In this document: positions 27,301 to 36,444 of the stretch, piece by piece
Position numbering within the stretch: position 1 is the first letter of the stretch
How the letters are laid out: the number at the start of each line of letters is the position of its first letter
DNA from: Hyphomicrobium sp.
Lineage (GTDB): Bacteria > Pseudomonadota > Alphaproteobacteria > Rhizobiales > Hyphomicrobiaceae
Length of the DNA: 64,000 nucleotides
Assembly (NCBI RefSeq): GCF_003987855.1
Contig: NZ_RXIZ01000015.1
Coordinates: 256,778 to 320,777, forward strand
Reading direction: 5' to 3'
Program-made: the position numbers and the translations under genes
The notes under the pieces: model-generated
What the model was told of the DNA's origin: nothing
Seen by the model: only the letters and a program-made list of their open reading frames with translations
Databases searched by the model: none

Positions 27301-27475
27301 TCGTGACCGGATCGGCGCCTGGGCGCGTCGCCATGATGCGAACGGTCGGGAAATCGATCGACGGCATACTCGCGACCGGCAGGAATACGTAGGCAACCGC
27401 GCCGATCAGAAATAATCCAATGGCGAGTAGCGCCGTCCCGATCGGCCTTTCGATGAAAATGCGCGAGACGTTCAT
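24371..27475 (-). CDS. RND efflux pump, inner-membrane subunit (MdtC-like)
   Basis: A 1034-residue HAE1/AcrB-type transporter. It has the usual plan of twelve helices with two large periplasmic domains. The first helix follows SRIFIERPIGTALLAIGL, and the proton-relay aspartate pair is in AVGFVVDDAIVMIENVYRN. The C-terminal half has GILLIGIVKKNGIML-type motifs near helix 10-11. It starts three bases after the stop of the other pump gene, so both are made from one message. By position (third gene after adaptor and first pump) it corresponds to MdtC. The substrate is unknown; drugs or lipophilic compounds are typical for the family. Confidence 0.92.
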   Translation of the reverse strand: MNVSRIFIERPIGTALLAIGLFLIGAVAYVFLPVASMPSIDFPTVRIMATRPGADPVTMASSVASPLERRLGEIAGISEMTSTSSLGSTSIALQFDLSRKIDGAARDVQAALNSATADLPSDLPQVPTYRKMNPSAAPILILALTSKTMRTSDIYDTADTTIAQRISQVEGVADVTVSGADQPATRIQVDPTLVASMGVSFDDVKNAVAAANDLSSIGSIDGVNQTIALQSNSQMTEPEDYEKIVVKNMPNGDVVRVGDVAKVIKGTRNARSLARFGMAPAVLLIITKTPEANVIDTVDRVKALLPQLREWVPAGIDISILTDRTTTIRASVHDMQFTLGLTILLVMSVVFVFLRRGTPTIAAGITVPLSLAGTCAAMWAAGYSINNLTLMALAVAVGFVVDDAIVMIENVYRNLENGMKPFKAALEGSRQIGFTVISISVSLIAAFIPVLFMTGIVGRILHEFAMTLTFAIIISAVVSLTVTPMICAHFIKEGAEAHRNLADRIFEGIMNSIVRAYAFTLRIALRNQLIMVAVFLATIALTVHFFTVLPKGYLPDDDTGLIIAATEANADVSFAEMKALQDQALAVVLADPAIDNVGSTMGAGGPNPTQNQGRMYISLKPLDKRGNVPTSEVIDRLRKPLGKIVGLQTRLMASKDIRSGARSGKADYQYTLWSLNADDLYAWVPKALAAVRAIPGVVDVSSDREAGGLQLNVNINRDVASRLKVAIVDIDNALANAFSQTQFSTIYGDRNQYKVVIEVDPKLQVQPKDLSRIYVPTIDRKQQIPLSSLITTSEGLAPLVVNHQGPFPAVTINYSLKPGVSMETGLNAIDAALQKLHMPESIRGEPAGDAKAFLEQARQQVLLIIAALIAIYIVLGVLYESLAHPLTIISTLPSAGLGALLALEMARMDLSVIALIGVILLIGIVKKNGIMLVDFALNAEREQGLAPEDAIYDACLQRFRPILMTTLAALLGAIPLAVAIGPGSELRRPLGITIIGGLVVSQILTLYTTPVIYLLLEKLKTRFSGGRQVASASG

Positions 27476-27478
27476 GGC

Positions 27479-30400
27479 CTACTCCGCAGCTTCGCGATTT
27501 GCGGCGAGCGCTGACGTGTCAGCCGGTGTTTCCGTTATCGGATTGCCGTCCGCGTCGAGCTTGCGGTTGCCGCCAAGGCGCGCGCGCAGGCGTTCCATCG
27601 TTAGATAGATGACCGGCGTTGTGTAGAGCGTCAGCAATTGGCTGAGCAGAAGGCCGCCGACGATGGTGATGCCGAGCGGGTTCCGGAGCTCCGAACCCGT
27701 CCCACTTTCAAGCGCGAGCGGCAGAGCGCCGAACAGTGCAGCAAGTGTCGTCATTAGGATCGGCCGGAAGCGGAGAAGCGCGGCCTCCTTGATCGAATCC
27801 CTTGGCGAAAGACCGCGCTCCCGTTCGGCATCGAGTGCGAAGTCGATCATCATGATCGCATTCTTCTTCACGATGCCCATCAGCAGGATGATGCCGATCA
27901 GCGCGACGAAGGAAAGGTCGTTACCGGTAAGTTCAAGCGCGATCGCCGCGCCGATGCCGGCAGAAGGCAGCGTCGTTAAAATAGTGAAAGGATGGATGAG
28001 GCTCTCGTACAGCACGCCGAGCACGATGTAGATCGTGACGATCGCCGCGAAGATGAGCCAGGGCTGGTTGCTGAGCGATTTGGAAAACTCGGCCGCGTCA
28101 CCATAGAACGTGCCGGTTACGGTCTGCGGCAGTCCGATGGATTTTTTCGCCTGATCGATGGCCGCGAGCGCGTCGCTGAGAGACGCGTTCGGTGCGAGAT
28201 TGAAGCTGATCGTTATAGCCGGGAACTGATCCTGATGGCTGATCGCCAGCGGCGCGGTATCGAACTTGATCGATGCAACCGATGACAGCAGAACCGGAGT
28301 GCCGGCGGTCGTGGAAGCAACGTAGAGCCGGTTCAGCCGCGAAGGATCGCTCCGATACTGTTCGGCGGCTTCGAGCACCACACGATACTGGTTGGCTTGT
28401 TCATAGATGATCGAGACCTGCCGCTGTCCGAAGGCGTTGCTCAACGCATCGTTCACAGCCTGCATCGTGACGCCAAGCCGGCCGGCCGTCGTTCGATCGA
28501 CTTCGATGCGCGCGACGAGGCCGCCGTCGACTTCCTCAGACGCCACTTCGCGCAAGAACGGCGACGACTTCAGTGCGTCGGCCATCTTCTTTGACCATTC
28601 CGCGACCTCGTCCACGTCTGTGCTCGCAAGCGTGTACTGATATCGGGCGCGGCTTGACTGGGTCGAGATCTGAACGTCTTGCACGGGCTGGAAATAGACG
28701 ATGGTGCCGGGAACGGCGCGAACCGCGTGCTTGAGGCGCTGGATCACCTCTGTGACGTTGTCTGTCCTTTGATCTTTTGGCTTGAGCAGGATCTTCAGGC
28801 TGCCGACGTTCTGCGTTGCATTGAGCTGGCCGATGCCGACGATGGAAGCGACGCCCGAAACATCTTGATCGTTGGAAACGATCGCGGCGACTTCCTTCTG
28901 CACGCGGGTCATCTCAGTATAGGATATCTGCGGTGAGCCTTCGACGACGGCGGTGATTGCTCCGGTATCTTGATCAGGGAGGAAGCCCTTCGGCATGATC
29001 ACGTACAGCCAAATCGTGAGCACAACCGTCAGGACCGCGACCAGCAGCGTCGCGCCCTGATGCCGAAAGACGAACTCGAGAGATCGGTCGTAACCCTTGA
29101 TCACCCGCTGCATGAACCGGCCGAATACGCCGGCGTTCTCGTCGTGGCCGCCGCGCAGAAGTCGCGAGCACATCATGGGCGTCAGCGTCAGCGACACGAT
29201 CGCGGACACCACGACGGCAATCGTCAAAGTCAGCGCGAACTCGCGGAACATTCGTCCGACGAGGCCGGTCATGAAGAGGAGAGGGATGAAGACCGCGATG
29301 AGGGACAACGTCAGCGATATGACCGTGAACCCGATCTCGCGCGCGCCATCGAGCGCCGCTTTCATCGGCTTCTCGCCCTTCTCGATATGCCGGACCACGT
29401 TCTCGATCATCACGATGGCGTCGTCGACAACGAAGCCGGTACCGATCGTGAGTGCCATCAGCGACAGGTTATCGAGGCTGAAACCGCAGAAGTACATGAC
29501 GCCGAACGTGGCGATCAGCGATACCGGAAGCGCCACGCCGGCAATGATCGTCGCACGCATGGAGCGCAGGAAGAGCAGCACCACCATGACGACGAGCCCG
29601 ACGCTCAGTACGAGCGTGAATTGCACGTCATGCACGGATGCTTTGATCGTCCCGGTCCGGTCGCTCACGATCTGCAGGTTGACGCCGGCCGGAATTGATC
29701 TTTCGACGCGAGGAAGTTCGTTCTTGATGCGTTGAACGGTATCGATGACGTTAGCGCCCGGTTGGCGTTGAACGTCGACGATGACCGCCGGCTTGCCCTG
29801 ATACCAGCCGCCGACCCGGGTGTTCTCAAGCCCATCGGTGACCTTCGCGACGTCGCGGATGCGCACGGGCGCATCGTTGCGGTACGTGATGATGACGTCT
29901 TCGTAGACCTTCGCCTGATCAACCTGATCGTTCGCGGCAATCGTGTAGGATTGCTTCGCCCCATCGAGAGAGCCCTTCGGACCCGAAACGTTCGCACTCG
30001 AAATCGCCGTGCTAAGGTCGGCCATGCTGAGCCCGTAGCTCGCAAGCCGGGAAACGTCGGCCTCGATCCGGACTGCGGGCTTGATGCCGCCCTCGATCGA
30101 GACGTGCCCAACACCGGAAATTGACGCGAGCCGCTGCGCCAGCAGCGTGTCGGCTAGATCGGACAGCGATCGCAGCGATTGCGTATCCGACGTCAGCGCC
30201 AGCGTTACGATCGGCGTATCCGCGGGGTTGACCTTCGAATAGGTGGGCGGATAGGGCAGGTTTTTCGGCAGGGTCGAACCGGCATCGTTGATCGCTGCCT
30301 GCACATCCTGGGCCGCCGCATCGATGTCACGATCGAGGTTGAACTGCAGCGTGATCCTGCTGAGGCCGAACGAGCTTGTCGACGACATCGAAGCAAGCGA

Positions 30401-30625
30401 TTGAATCTGCCCGAACTGCCGTTCAAGCGACGCGGTGACAAGCGTCGCCATGGTCTCCGGGCTCGCGCCGGGTAGCTCCGTCGTCACTTCGACAGTCGGA
30501 AAATCGACCTGCGGCAACGACGATATCGGCAGGGCGAAGTAGCCAAGTAAGCCGCCGAGTATGGTCGCGATCGCAAGCAGGGATGTCGCGATCGGCCGTT
30601 CGATGAAAGGCCGTGAGACGCTCAT
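27479..30625 (-). CDS. RND efflux pump, inner-membrane subunit (MdtB-like)
   Basis: A 1048-residue RND transporter, similar to but clearly distinct from the next gene. It begins SRPFIERPIATSLLAIATIL, carries the aspartate pair in IGTGFVVDDAIVMIENV, and has the helix 10-11 region ILLMGIVKKNAIMMIDFAL. The start overlaps the adaptor stop by four bases (ATGA). MdtB and MdtC form mixed trimers in the known system, and this pair may do the same (inference). A TolC-like outer-membrane channel is not encoded nearby and must come from elsewhere. Confidence 0.92.
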   Translation of the reverse strand: MSVSRPFIERPIATSLLAIATILGGLLGYFALPISSLPQVDFPTVEVTTELPGASPETMATLVTASLERQFGQIQSLASMSSTSSFGLSRITLQFNLDRDIDAAAQDVQAAINDAGSTLPKNLPYPPTYSKVNPADTPIVTLALTSDTQSLRSLSDLADTLLAQRLASISGVGHVSIEGGIKPAVRIEADVSRLASYGLSMADLSTAISSANVSGPKGSLDGAKQSYTIAANDQVDQAKVYEDVIITYRNDAPVRIRDVAKVTDGLENTRVGGWYQGKPAVIVDVQRQPGANVIDTVQRIKNELPRVERSIPAGVNLQIVSDRTGTIKASVHDVQFTLVLSVGLVVMVVLLFLRSMRATIIAGVALPVSLIATFGVMYFCGFSLDNLSLMALTIGTGFVVDDAIVMIENVVRHIEKGEKPMKAALDGAREIGFTVISLTLSLIAVFIPLLFMTGLVGRMFREFALTLTIAVVVSAIVSLTLTPMMCSRLLRGGHDENAGVFGRFMQRVIKGYDRSLEFVFRHQGATLLVAVLTVVLTIWLYVIMPKGFLPDQDTGAITAVVEGSPQISYTEMTRVQKEVAAIVSNDQDVSGVASIVGIGQLNATQNVGSLKILLKPKDQRTDNVTEVIQRLKHAVRAVPGTIVYFQPVQDVQISTQSSRARYQYTLASTDVDEVAEWSKKMADALKSSPFLREVASEEVDGGLVARIEVDRTTAGRLGVTMQAVNDALSNAFGQRQVSIIYEQANQYRVVLEAAEQYRSDPSRLNRLYVASTTAGTPVLLSSVASIKFDTAPLAISHQDQFPAITISFNLAPNASLSDALAAIDQAKKSIGLPQTVTGTFYGDAAEFSKSLSNQPWLIFAAIVTIYIVLGVLYESLIHPFTILTTLPSAGIGAAIALELTGNDLSFVALIGIILLMGIVKKNAIMMIDFALDAERERGLSPRDSIKEAALLRFRPILMTTLAALFGALPLALESGTGSELRNPLGITIVGGLLLSQLLTLYTTPVIYLTMERLRARLGGNRKLDADGNPITETPADTSALAANREAAE

Positions 30626-31923
30626 GGCGTTGCGCCGCTATCCCGGTTCTGATGATGCTTGCCGTCTCCGCTTGTCGAACCCGTAACGAGGGCCGCTTCG
30701 GTTGAGGCTTGCGTCGCTTGCGCGTTCTCGTTGGCAGACGATGATTTCTTGCCGTCGCGGGGCCGTTTCTGCGCCGGTGTCGCGTCCGGTGATGTGCTCC
30801 CGTCGCTGATGGAAACCGTCGCGCCGTCCTTGAGGCGGCCAAACCCGCTCGTGACCACAGTTTGGCCGGACGTGACGCCATCGGCGATGACAGCATTCTT
30901 CTCGTCTTGGCGTGCGACCTTGACCGGCTGCATAGTCACTGTGTTGTTGCTGACGACATAGACATAGGTGCCGTCCGGGCCGCGTTGAACCGACTCGGCC
31001 GGCACCACCACGACGTTTTTCAACGTGTCGACGAGCAGACGCACATTGACGAACTGACCCGGCCAGAGCTGGCGCTTGTCATTCGGGAATTCGCCTTTGA
31101 GGCGAATGGTGCCCGTCTGCTGATCGACCTGATTGTCGATAACTTTGAGAGTCCCGACGTCGAGCTCGGTCTGGCTATCCGTTGAGAGCGCTTGCGCTGC
31201 GAGCGGCCCGGCGGCCATGGCTTTTGTCAGCGTAGGCAGATCCTGCTGCGGCAACGTGAAAACAACGCTGATCGGCTGCACTTGCGTGATAACGACGATC
31301 CCATTGGTATCGCCGTTGTGCACAAGGTTGCCTTCGTCTACGAGACGGATACCTGTTCTCCCGTCGAACGGAGCCAGAATGGTCGTGTAGCCGAGGATCG
31401 CTTGCGCGTTCTCGATCGCGGCGACATCCGATTTGACCTGGGCTTCCTGCTGTTTGATCAGGGCTACCTGCGTGTCGATCTGCTGCTGCGATATCGCGAG
31501 CGTTCCGACCTTCTGGAAGCGCTCGAGATCGTGCTTGGTGTTTGCAAGCAGAGCTTCGTCCAGAGCCTTTTTGGCGACCGCTTGATCGAGCTGCGCTTGG
31601 TAGGTCGCAGGATCGATCTTGGCGAGAAGGTCGCCCTTTTTTACGTCCTGACCTTCTTTGAAGTTGACGCTCAAAAGCCGACCATCGACCTGTGCCCGGA
31701 TCGTAGCCGTGTTGAGAGCTTTAACAGAGCCGACGCCTTCCAGATAAACCGGGACGTCGCTCGTCATCGCAGGTTTGGCGGCGACGGAGACGGGCCCACC
31801 CGCGCCGTTCCGGCCCTGACGGTTCGCTGCGCCATCAGGGGCGCCGCTGTGCATCGTGTAGTAGACGCCGGCCGCTATCGCGCCGATCACGCCCAGTGTA
31901 GATGCCCACCGCAGTAGCGACAT
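30622..31923 (-). CDS. RND efflux periplasmic adaptor (MdtA-like)
   Basis: A 433-residue membrane-fusion protein. An N-terminal signal anchor (LLRWASTLGVIGAIAAGVYY) is followed by a beta-barrel/lipoyl part with VYLEGVGSVKALNTATI and VDGRLLSVNFKEGQDVKKGDLLAKID. A long helical hairpin with many Lys, Gln and Glu (about residues 110-170) docks to the outer-membrane channel in the family. The last 60 residues are low-complexity and rich in Ser, Thr, Lys. It is the first gene of the efflux operon and the two pump genes overlap or abut it. GAGA lies just before the ATG. Confidence 0.91.
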   Translation of the reverse strand: MSLLRWASTLGVIGAIAAGVYYTMHSGAPDGAANRQGRNGAGGPVSVAAKPAMTSDVPVYLEGVGSVKALNTATIRAQVDGRLLSVNFKEGQDVKKGDLLAKIDPATYQAQLDQAVAKKALDEALLANTKHDLERFQKVGTLAISQQQIDTQVALIKQQEAQVKSDVAAIENAQAILGYTTILAPFDGRTGIRLVDEGNLVHNGDTNGIVVITQVQPISVVFTLPQQDLPTLTKAMAAGPLAAQALSTDSQTELDVGTLKVIDNQVDQQTGTIRLKGEFPNDKRQLWPGQFVNVRLLVDTLKNVVVVPAESVQRGPDGTYVYVVSNNTVTMQPVKVARQDEKNAVIADGVTSGQTVVTSGFGRLKDGATVSISDGSTSPDATPAQKRPRDGKKSSSANENAQATQASTEAALVTGSTSGDGKHHQNRDSGATP

Positions 31924-32278
31924 TGGTTCTCTTTTCAGCTTTCATCGAACTCGAGATGCCTCAGCAACGCAAGGCAAGCCTGAGCTCGTTCCCATACACC
32001 CGCAGACACAAACGCGCCGGTCCGAAAAATCCGTTGCCTTCGAGTGCGGACACCATTGTGACATCCGTACGGATCCGGAACCGAAGTGGCTTAAACATGC
32101 CGAGGCCGCATTCGAGTTCCGGCGCGAGAAGCGTAACGGGAATAGGACGATCTCTATCTCCGGGAGTATATATTAAGTGATACACGTTCAGGTAGTTTGT
32201 GGGTATGAGAAAACCTAGGGTTTTTAGTGTCTTGGCATCGGATCATTAACGCCTAGCTCCTAGTGTCCGACAGCGCGC
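31924..32278. promoter_or_regulatory. Divergent gap between efflux operon and GGDEF-EAL gene
   Basis: This 355-bp region should hold promoters for both directions. The only distinct structure I see is a 15-bp perfect inverted repeat, AAAACC-TAG-GGTTTT, at 32210-32224, about 55 bp before the GGDEF-EAL start. No regulator gene sits next to the efflux operon. I see no convincing gene. Confidence 0.35.
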
Positions 32279-34252
32279 GTGCACACCGAGGCGATAACAG
32301 TGGAATTGAGTGGTCGGCCCAGCTGCTGGAGCTGGACGAGCGTACATAAAGAACAGCTTGCAAGCATAGCCCGCGCTACCCCAACGGCGATGACCGGCTA
32401 TGCGATCAACGTCGTGCTCGCTGCATTGGCTTTTCGGCAACTCGTCCCGACCGCCCATCTCTTGATGTGGACTCTCGGTTCGCTGGCCGTATGCGGCTAC
32501 GTCGGCCTGCGCTCGCTGTACCGCCTACGCGCCACCCAGAAGAAGACTAGCGTAAGCCCCCCGCTTCGCCCAGCCCGAAGGCTATTGCTCTTCAGCGCCT
32601 TGCTCGCGCTCCCTTGGAGCGTGCTCGGGGGACTGTGGGTAGGTTCTGTCGGCGACAGCGAGATCGTTCTGGTTGCCCTCGTGGTCGGCATGGCGGCGAG
32701 CGGCAGCGTTCTTCTCGCGCCCGTCCCGGTCGCAGCGATCCTTTACGCTACGACCATGCTTGTGCCGATGAGCATCAAGTGCATGTTCATCAGCTACGGC
32801 AATCACATCGTGCTCGGTGCACTGGGCATCAGCTATCTATTTTTCCTCGCGGGCCTCATAGCATCCAGCGCGCGGATCTTCGCAGAGCGCTTGGAAGCCG
32901 TCGAACGGCTTAAGCATTCCGTCACTGCGCTCGTTTCCGCGCGCGAAGCGACAGAGCGTGCGGCAATGACGGACGGCCTGACGGGTGTTGCCAATCGCCG
33001 CGCTCTAATGGAGCGTCTCGATGCTCTCGGCCGCGACAAGACCCGTTCGACGGAATTTGGCGTCTTCTACATTGACCTTGACCGCTTCAAAGGCGTCAAC
33101 GACGCGCTGGGCCATGCCGCTGGTGACGCGCTCCTGCAGATGGCGGCGTCCCGCGTTGGCGGCATAGTCCGCGAGGAGGATCTTGTCGCCCGTCTCGGGG
33201 GCGACGAATTTGTGGTCGTGGCAAGCGATATCCACGGTCGCGCCACCGCGACTGCATTGGCCGAGCGCCTCGTATCGAGCTTAAGTGAGCCGTTCCAGAT
33301 CGAAGGCCAGCGAGTGCAGATCGGCGCTTCTATCGGTGTCGCGATTGCAAGCGAGTCCAATGCCGGCGGTGACCTGCTTTTGAAGCATGCCGATCTCGCG
33401 ATGTACGCCAGCAAATCGTCCGGCAAAAACGCGCACTGCATCTTTGAAGCCGACATGCTGCGTTCCGCCGAGGAGCGCCAGGGCATCGAACACGGTCTGC
33501 GCACCGCACTCGCAAGGAATGAGCTGGAGCTCTTTTACCAGCCGATTTTTAGCCTTATTGATGAGCGCGTCACCGGCGTCGAGTGCCTCATCCGCTGGCG
33601 CCATCCGCTTCGCGGCCTGCTGTCGCCCGCGCATTTCCTCAGCATCGCCGATGACATGGGCATGGCGAACGAGATCGGCGCTTGGGTGATTGAACAGGCC
33701 TGCGCGCAAGCCGCCAATTGGCCTCGCGATATCGTTGTCGGCATCAATTTGTCTCCGCTTCAGATTGCGTCCGACGACGTCGCTCAGCGGGTGGAGAACG
33801 CGCTTAAATCGGCCAATATCGGCGCTAACCGCCTGGAAATCGAGATCACGGAAACGAGCTTGCTCCAGAATGATCCGCTCACCCTCGATCAGCTTCGGCG
33901 ATTGAAGGAGATCGGAGTGTCGATCGCGCTCGACGATTTCGGGACGGGTTACTCCTCGCTGAGCTACCTCGTCAGCTTTCCGCTTGATCGCATCAAGATC
34001 GACCGGCTTTTCATCAGTCAGCTCGGAAGTTCACGCCAAAGCGATCTCATCGTGCGATCGATTTCGCAGCTCGCGAGAAACCTCAACTGCACTGTGGTGG
34101 CTGAAGGCATCGAGACCCCCGAGCAGCTCCAGCGGCTACGCTCCCTGCACGTCGGTTACGGGCAGGGATACCTGCTCGGCATGCCGCTACCTGCCCGGGG
34201 CGCGACTGAATTAATCCAGTCCACGAAGAACAACGTAGCCAAAACTGCTTAG
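32279..34252 (+). CDS. Membrane GGDEF-EAL protein (cyclic-di-GMP turnover)
   Basis: A 657-residue protein with about five to six N-terminal membrane helices (roughly 40-200), a GGDEF domain and an EAL domain. The GGDEF site is intact (RLGGDEF, 305-311) and an RxxD inhibitory site lies five residues before it (REED, 298-301). The EAL signature is ECL (435-437, in GVECLIRWRHP), and later catalytic motifs are kept: ITETSL, LDDFGTGYSSL, KIDRLF and EGIETPEQ. Both synthesis and breakdown of cyclic-di-GMP are therefore possible. The GTG start is uncertain since I see no good ribosome binding site; a GTG seven codons later is an alternative. Cyclic-di-GMP could tie into the polysaccharide locus (inference). 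Confidence 0.88.
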   Translation: MHTEAITVELSGRPSCWSWTSVHKEQLASIARATPTAMTGYAINVVLAALAFRQLVPTAHLLMWTLGSLAVCGYVGLRSLYRLRATQKKTSVSPPLRPARRLLLFSALLALPWSVLGGLWVGSVGDSEIVLVALVVGMAASGSVLLAPVPVAAILYATTMLVPMSIKCMFISYGNHIVLGALGISYLFFLAGLIASSARIFAERLEAVERLKHSVTALVSAREATERAAMTDGLTGVANRRALMERLDALGRDKTRSTEFGVFYIDLDRFKGVNDALGHAAGDALLQMAASRVGGIVREEDLVARLGGDEFVVVASDIHGRATATALAERLVSSLSEPFQIEGQRVQIGASIGVAIASESNAGGDLLLKHADLAMYASKSSGKNAHCIFEADMLRSAEERQGIEHGLRTALARNELELFYQPIFSLIDERVTGVECLIRWRHPLRGLLSPAHFLSIADDMGMANEIGAWVIEQACAQAANWPRDIVVGINLSPLQIASDDVAQRVENALKSANIGANRLEIEITETSLLQNDPLTLDQLRRLKEIGVSIALDDFGTGYSSLSYLVSFPLDRIKIDRLFISQLGSSRQSDLIVRSISQLARNLNCTVVAEGIETPEQLQRLRSLHVGYGQGYLLGMPLPARGATELIQSTKNNVAKTA

Positions 34253-34269
34253 CGCTTCCCAGGCAATGC

Positions 34270-34773
34270 TCAGCCCGTCGCTTTAGGCACAAACTTCAGC
34301 GCCACGCCGTTCATGCAATAGCGCAAACCGGTTGGCTTCGGGCCATCCTCGAACACGTGCCCGAGATGACCGCCGCAACGGCGGCAATGAACTTCCGTTC
34401 GCGTCATGAAGTAGCTGTTGTCGGCGGACGTTGAAACGGCATTGTCGAGCGGCTTCCAGAAGCTCGGCCAGCCGGTGCCGCTGTGATATTTGGTCTCCGA
34501 TGGAAAGAGCGCGAGCGCGCAGCCCGCGCAGAGATAAGTGCCCGCCGCGTCATTGGCATCGAGCGGCGAAGTCCCAGCCGGCTCCGTGCCCTGTTTTCTC
34601 AGCACGTTGTACTGCGCGGGGGTGAGTTCCGCCTTCCACTCTGCGTCTGTCTTTGTGATCTCGAATTTTTCACTGCTGGAGTCTTCTGCCGCAAAACCGC
34701 TTGCCGACTTCAGCGCCGCTAGTCCGCCTGCCAGCGCGATGCCGAGCCTCGAGAAATCGCGTCGTGAATACAT
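34270..34773 (-). CDS. msrB: Tat-exported methionine-R-sulfoxide reductase MsrB
   Basis: A 167-residue MsrB. The N terminus is a twin-arginine signal ([19 protein letters not shown]), so the enzyme should fold in the cytoplasm and act in the periplasm. The zinc site is two CxxC pairs (C82/C85 and C130/C133), and the catalytic cysteine is in GLRYCMNG (C153). HSGTGWPSF and [14 protein letters not shown] are the family signatures. The ATG at 34773 was chosen because it places the twin-arginine motif at residues 3-9; the frame upstream is open but unlike the family. It is convergent with the GGDEF-EAL gene. It repairs oxidised methionine in envelope proteins. Confidence 0.9.
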   Translation of the reverse strand: MYSRRDFSRLGIALAGGLAALKSASGFAAEDSSSEKFEITKTDAEWKAELTPAQYNVLRKQGTEPAGTSPLDANDAAGTYLCAGCALALFPSETKYHSGTGWPSFWKPLDNAVSTSADNSYFMTRTEVHCRRCGGHLGHVFEDGPKPTGLRYCMNGVALKFVPKATG

Positions 34774-34876
34774 TGCCGTTACCCTGATTGGCCGTTTCCT
34801 TATCGGCGCCCTAAACGCCGTATGCCGGAGAGTACGTTCGCTCTCTCGTTTTCGTTTCAGCCGTTGACCGGCCGTC

Positions 34877-35602
34877 TCAGCACAGATCGGCAATTTCGAT
34901 CCGTTTCTCAACCACAATTTCCGTGGGGGAGAGCTGGCAGCGATAGCAGAGCATTTCGACACCGGCATCTGCTGCGAGCCGAAACGCGGCTGCGTAAGCA
35001 GGGTCGATGTCACTGGAAAGTTTGAACTTCTCGGCGTCGCTGCGCTGCACAAGAAACACCATCGCGGCCCGATGCCCTTCGGCTGTCATGGAGGCAAGTT
35101 CACGCAGGTGCTTGGCTCCGCGTTCCGTCTTGCTATCGGGAAACTCCGCAAGTCCATTGGACCGCATGAGGTGGACGTTCTTCACTTCAACGTAGCAGTC
35201 GCGCCCATCCCTCGTATTGCCGGAAAGAAGTAGATCGACGCGGCTGTTGACGCCGTATTTCACCTCGCGCCGCAAGCCACCGTAGCCCTCGAGTTCAGAA
35301 ATGACGCCCTCCCGGATGGCCTCCTCAACAAGCGCATTCGGTCGTCCGGAATTGATGCCGACAAGATGGGGGCCTTTGCCGAGGTCGTCCTCGATCAGTT
35401 CCCAGGTAAAACGATATTTCCGGGTTGGGCTGTCGCTTTCAGAGAGCCACACTTTCGAACCTGGAGTCGTCAGCCCAAGCATGGAACCGGTGTTCGGGCA
35501 GCTGGCGGTAATCGTAACGCCGCCCGCCGTGGTCACATCGGCAAGGAAACGCTTGTAGCGTTGAATGAGAATGCCGGGCGTCAGGGGATTTGCGAACTTC
35601 AT
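34877..35602 (-). CDS. sfsA: SfsA family DNA/RNA nuclease-like protein
   Basis: A 241-residue SfsA homologue. The start [22 protein letters not shown] matches the family N terminus, which is why the ATG at 35602 is preferred over an upstream ATG at 35629. The core has [35 protein letters not shown], and later [10 protein letters not shown] with the conserved E-V-K, and [16 protein letters not shown]. The family was named for sugar fermentation stimulation and has been linked with nucleic-acid binding; its biochemical role is not settled. It is transcribed away from the MPT-binding protein gene. Confidence 0.88.
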   Translation of the reverse strand: MKFANPLTPGILIQRYKRFLADVTTAGGVTITASCPNTGSMLGLTTPGSKVWLSESDSPTRKYRFTWELIEDDLGKGPHLVGINSGRPNALVEEAIREGVISELEGYGGLRREVKYGVNSRVDLLLSGNTRDGRDCYVEVKNVHLMRSNGLAEFPDSKTERGAKHLRELASMTAEGHRAAMVFLVQRSDAEKFKLSSDIDPAYAAAFRLAADAGVEMLCYRCQLSPTEIVVEKRIEIADLC

Positions 35603-35703
35603 GGCCTCGCCATATCGGCGTTGCGGCATGTACGGCAACTATTTTCGTGCGGCATTCAAGGATGCTAAGACCGCGCGAACAAAAAACATGGGTGAGCAGG
35701 ACC

Positions 35704-36435
35704 GTGACTGAAGAACGGATCGTGACGGCAGCGCTGCTCGTCATCGGCGACGAGATCCTCTCGGGGCGTACGAAGGATCAAAACATCGGCTTCATCGCTG
35801 AGCACCTGACAAATATCGGCATCCGCTTGAAGGAAGTGAGGGTTGTCCCCGACATCGAAGACGATATTGCCGATGCCGTGAACGCTCTTCGGCGGCGCTA
35901 CACCTATGTCTTCACAACGGGCGGCATCGGTCCAACGCACGACGACATTACAGCCGATAGCATCGGCAAGGCTTTTTCAGCGAGAGTAGGCGTCGATCCG
36001 CGCGCCGAGAAGATCCTAAGGGATTACTATGCGGAAAAAGGGCTCGAACTTACCGGCGCTCGGCTCAGGATGGCTCGCATTCCCGAAGGCGCAGAACTTG
36101 TCGATAATCCGGTCTCCGCCGCGCCCGGCTTCCGCCTCGAAAACGTTATCGTCATGGCAGGCATTCCCAGCATTATGCAGGCTATGCTCGCAGCCGTGAC
36201 CCCATCGCTTGCAACCGGTTCGAAACTGCTCTCGCTCGCGATTAGCATCGATCGCGCAGAGAGCGAGATCGCTGCCGCCTTCTCTGCTCATCAGAAGCTC
36301 TATCCCGATGTTACGATGGGCAGCTACCCGTTCATGCGCGACGGTCGCTATGCGGTGGAACTCGTCTTGCGCTGCGCTGACCAGGCGCGCCTCGATGAAG
36401 CCGCGGCTACGCTCAAGCGTGCGCTCGGCGTCTGA
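35704..36435 (+). CDS. CinA-type molybdopterin-binding domain protein
   Basis: A 243-residue protein of the MoCF/CinA N-terminal family. VTAALLVIGDEILSGRTKDQN begins the domain, and TGGIGPTHDDITADSIGKAF is its second signature. It lacks the C-terminal deamidase part of full CinA, as is usual for the alphaproteobacterial short form. The start is taken at the GTG at 35704 because it gives the family N terminus; an in-frame GTG at 35692 is possible. It is convergent with the small lipoprotein gene and lies 101 bp from the divergent sfsA. The biological role of this short form is not established. Confidence 0.82.
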   Translation: MTEERIVTAALLVIGDEILSGRTKDQNIGFIAEHLTNIGIRLKEVRVVPDIEDDIADAVNALRRRYTYVFTTGGIGPTHDDITADSIGKAFSARVGVDPRAEKILRDYYAEKGLELTGARLRMARIPEGAELVDNPVSAAPGFRLENVIVMAGIPSIMQAMLAAVTPSLATGSKLLSLAISIDRAESEIAAAFSAHQKLYPDVTMGSYPFMRDGRYAVELVLRCADQARLDEAAATLKRALGV

Positions 36436-36444
36436 CCTCAAAGA

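Noticed and set aside
31961-32185. Minus-strand frame of 74 codons upstream of the efflux operon
   Set aside because: Starts with GTG without a ribosome binding site and has no recognisable feature; possible but not supported.
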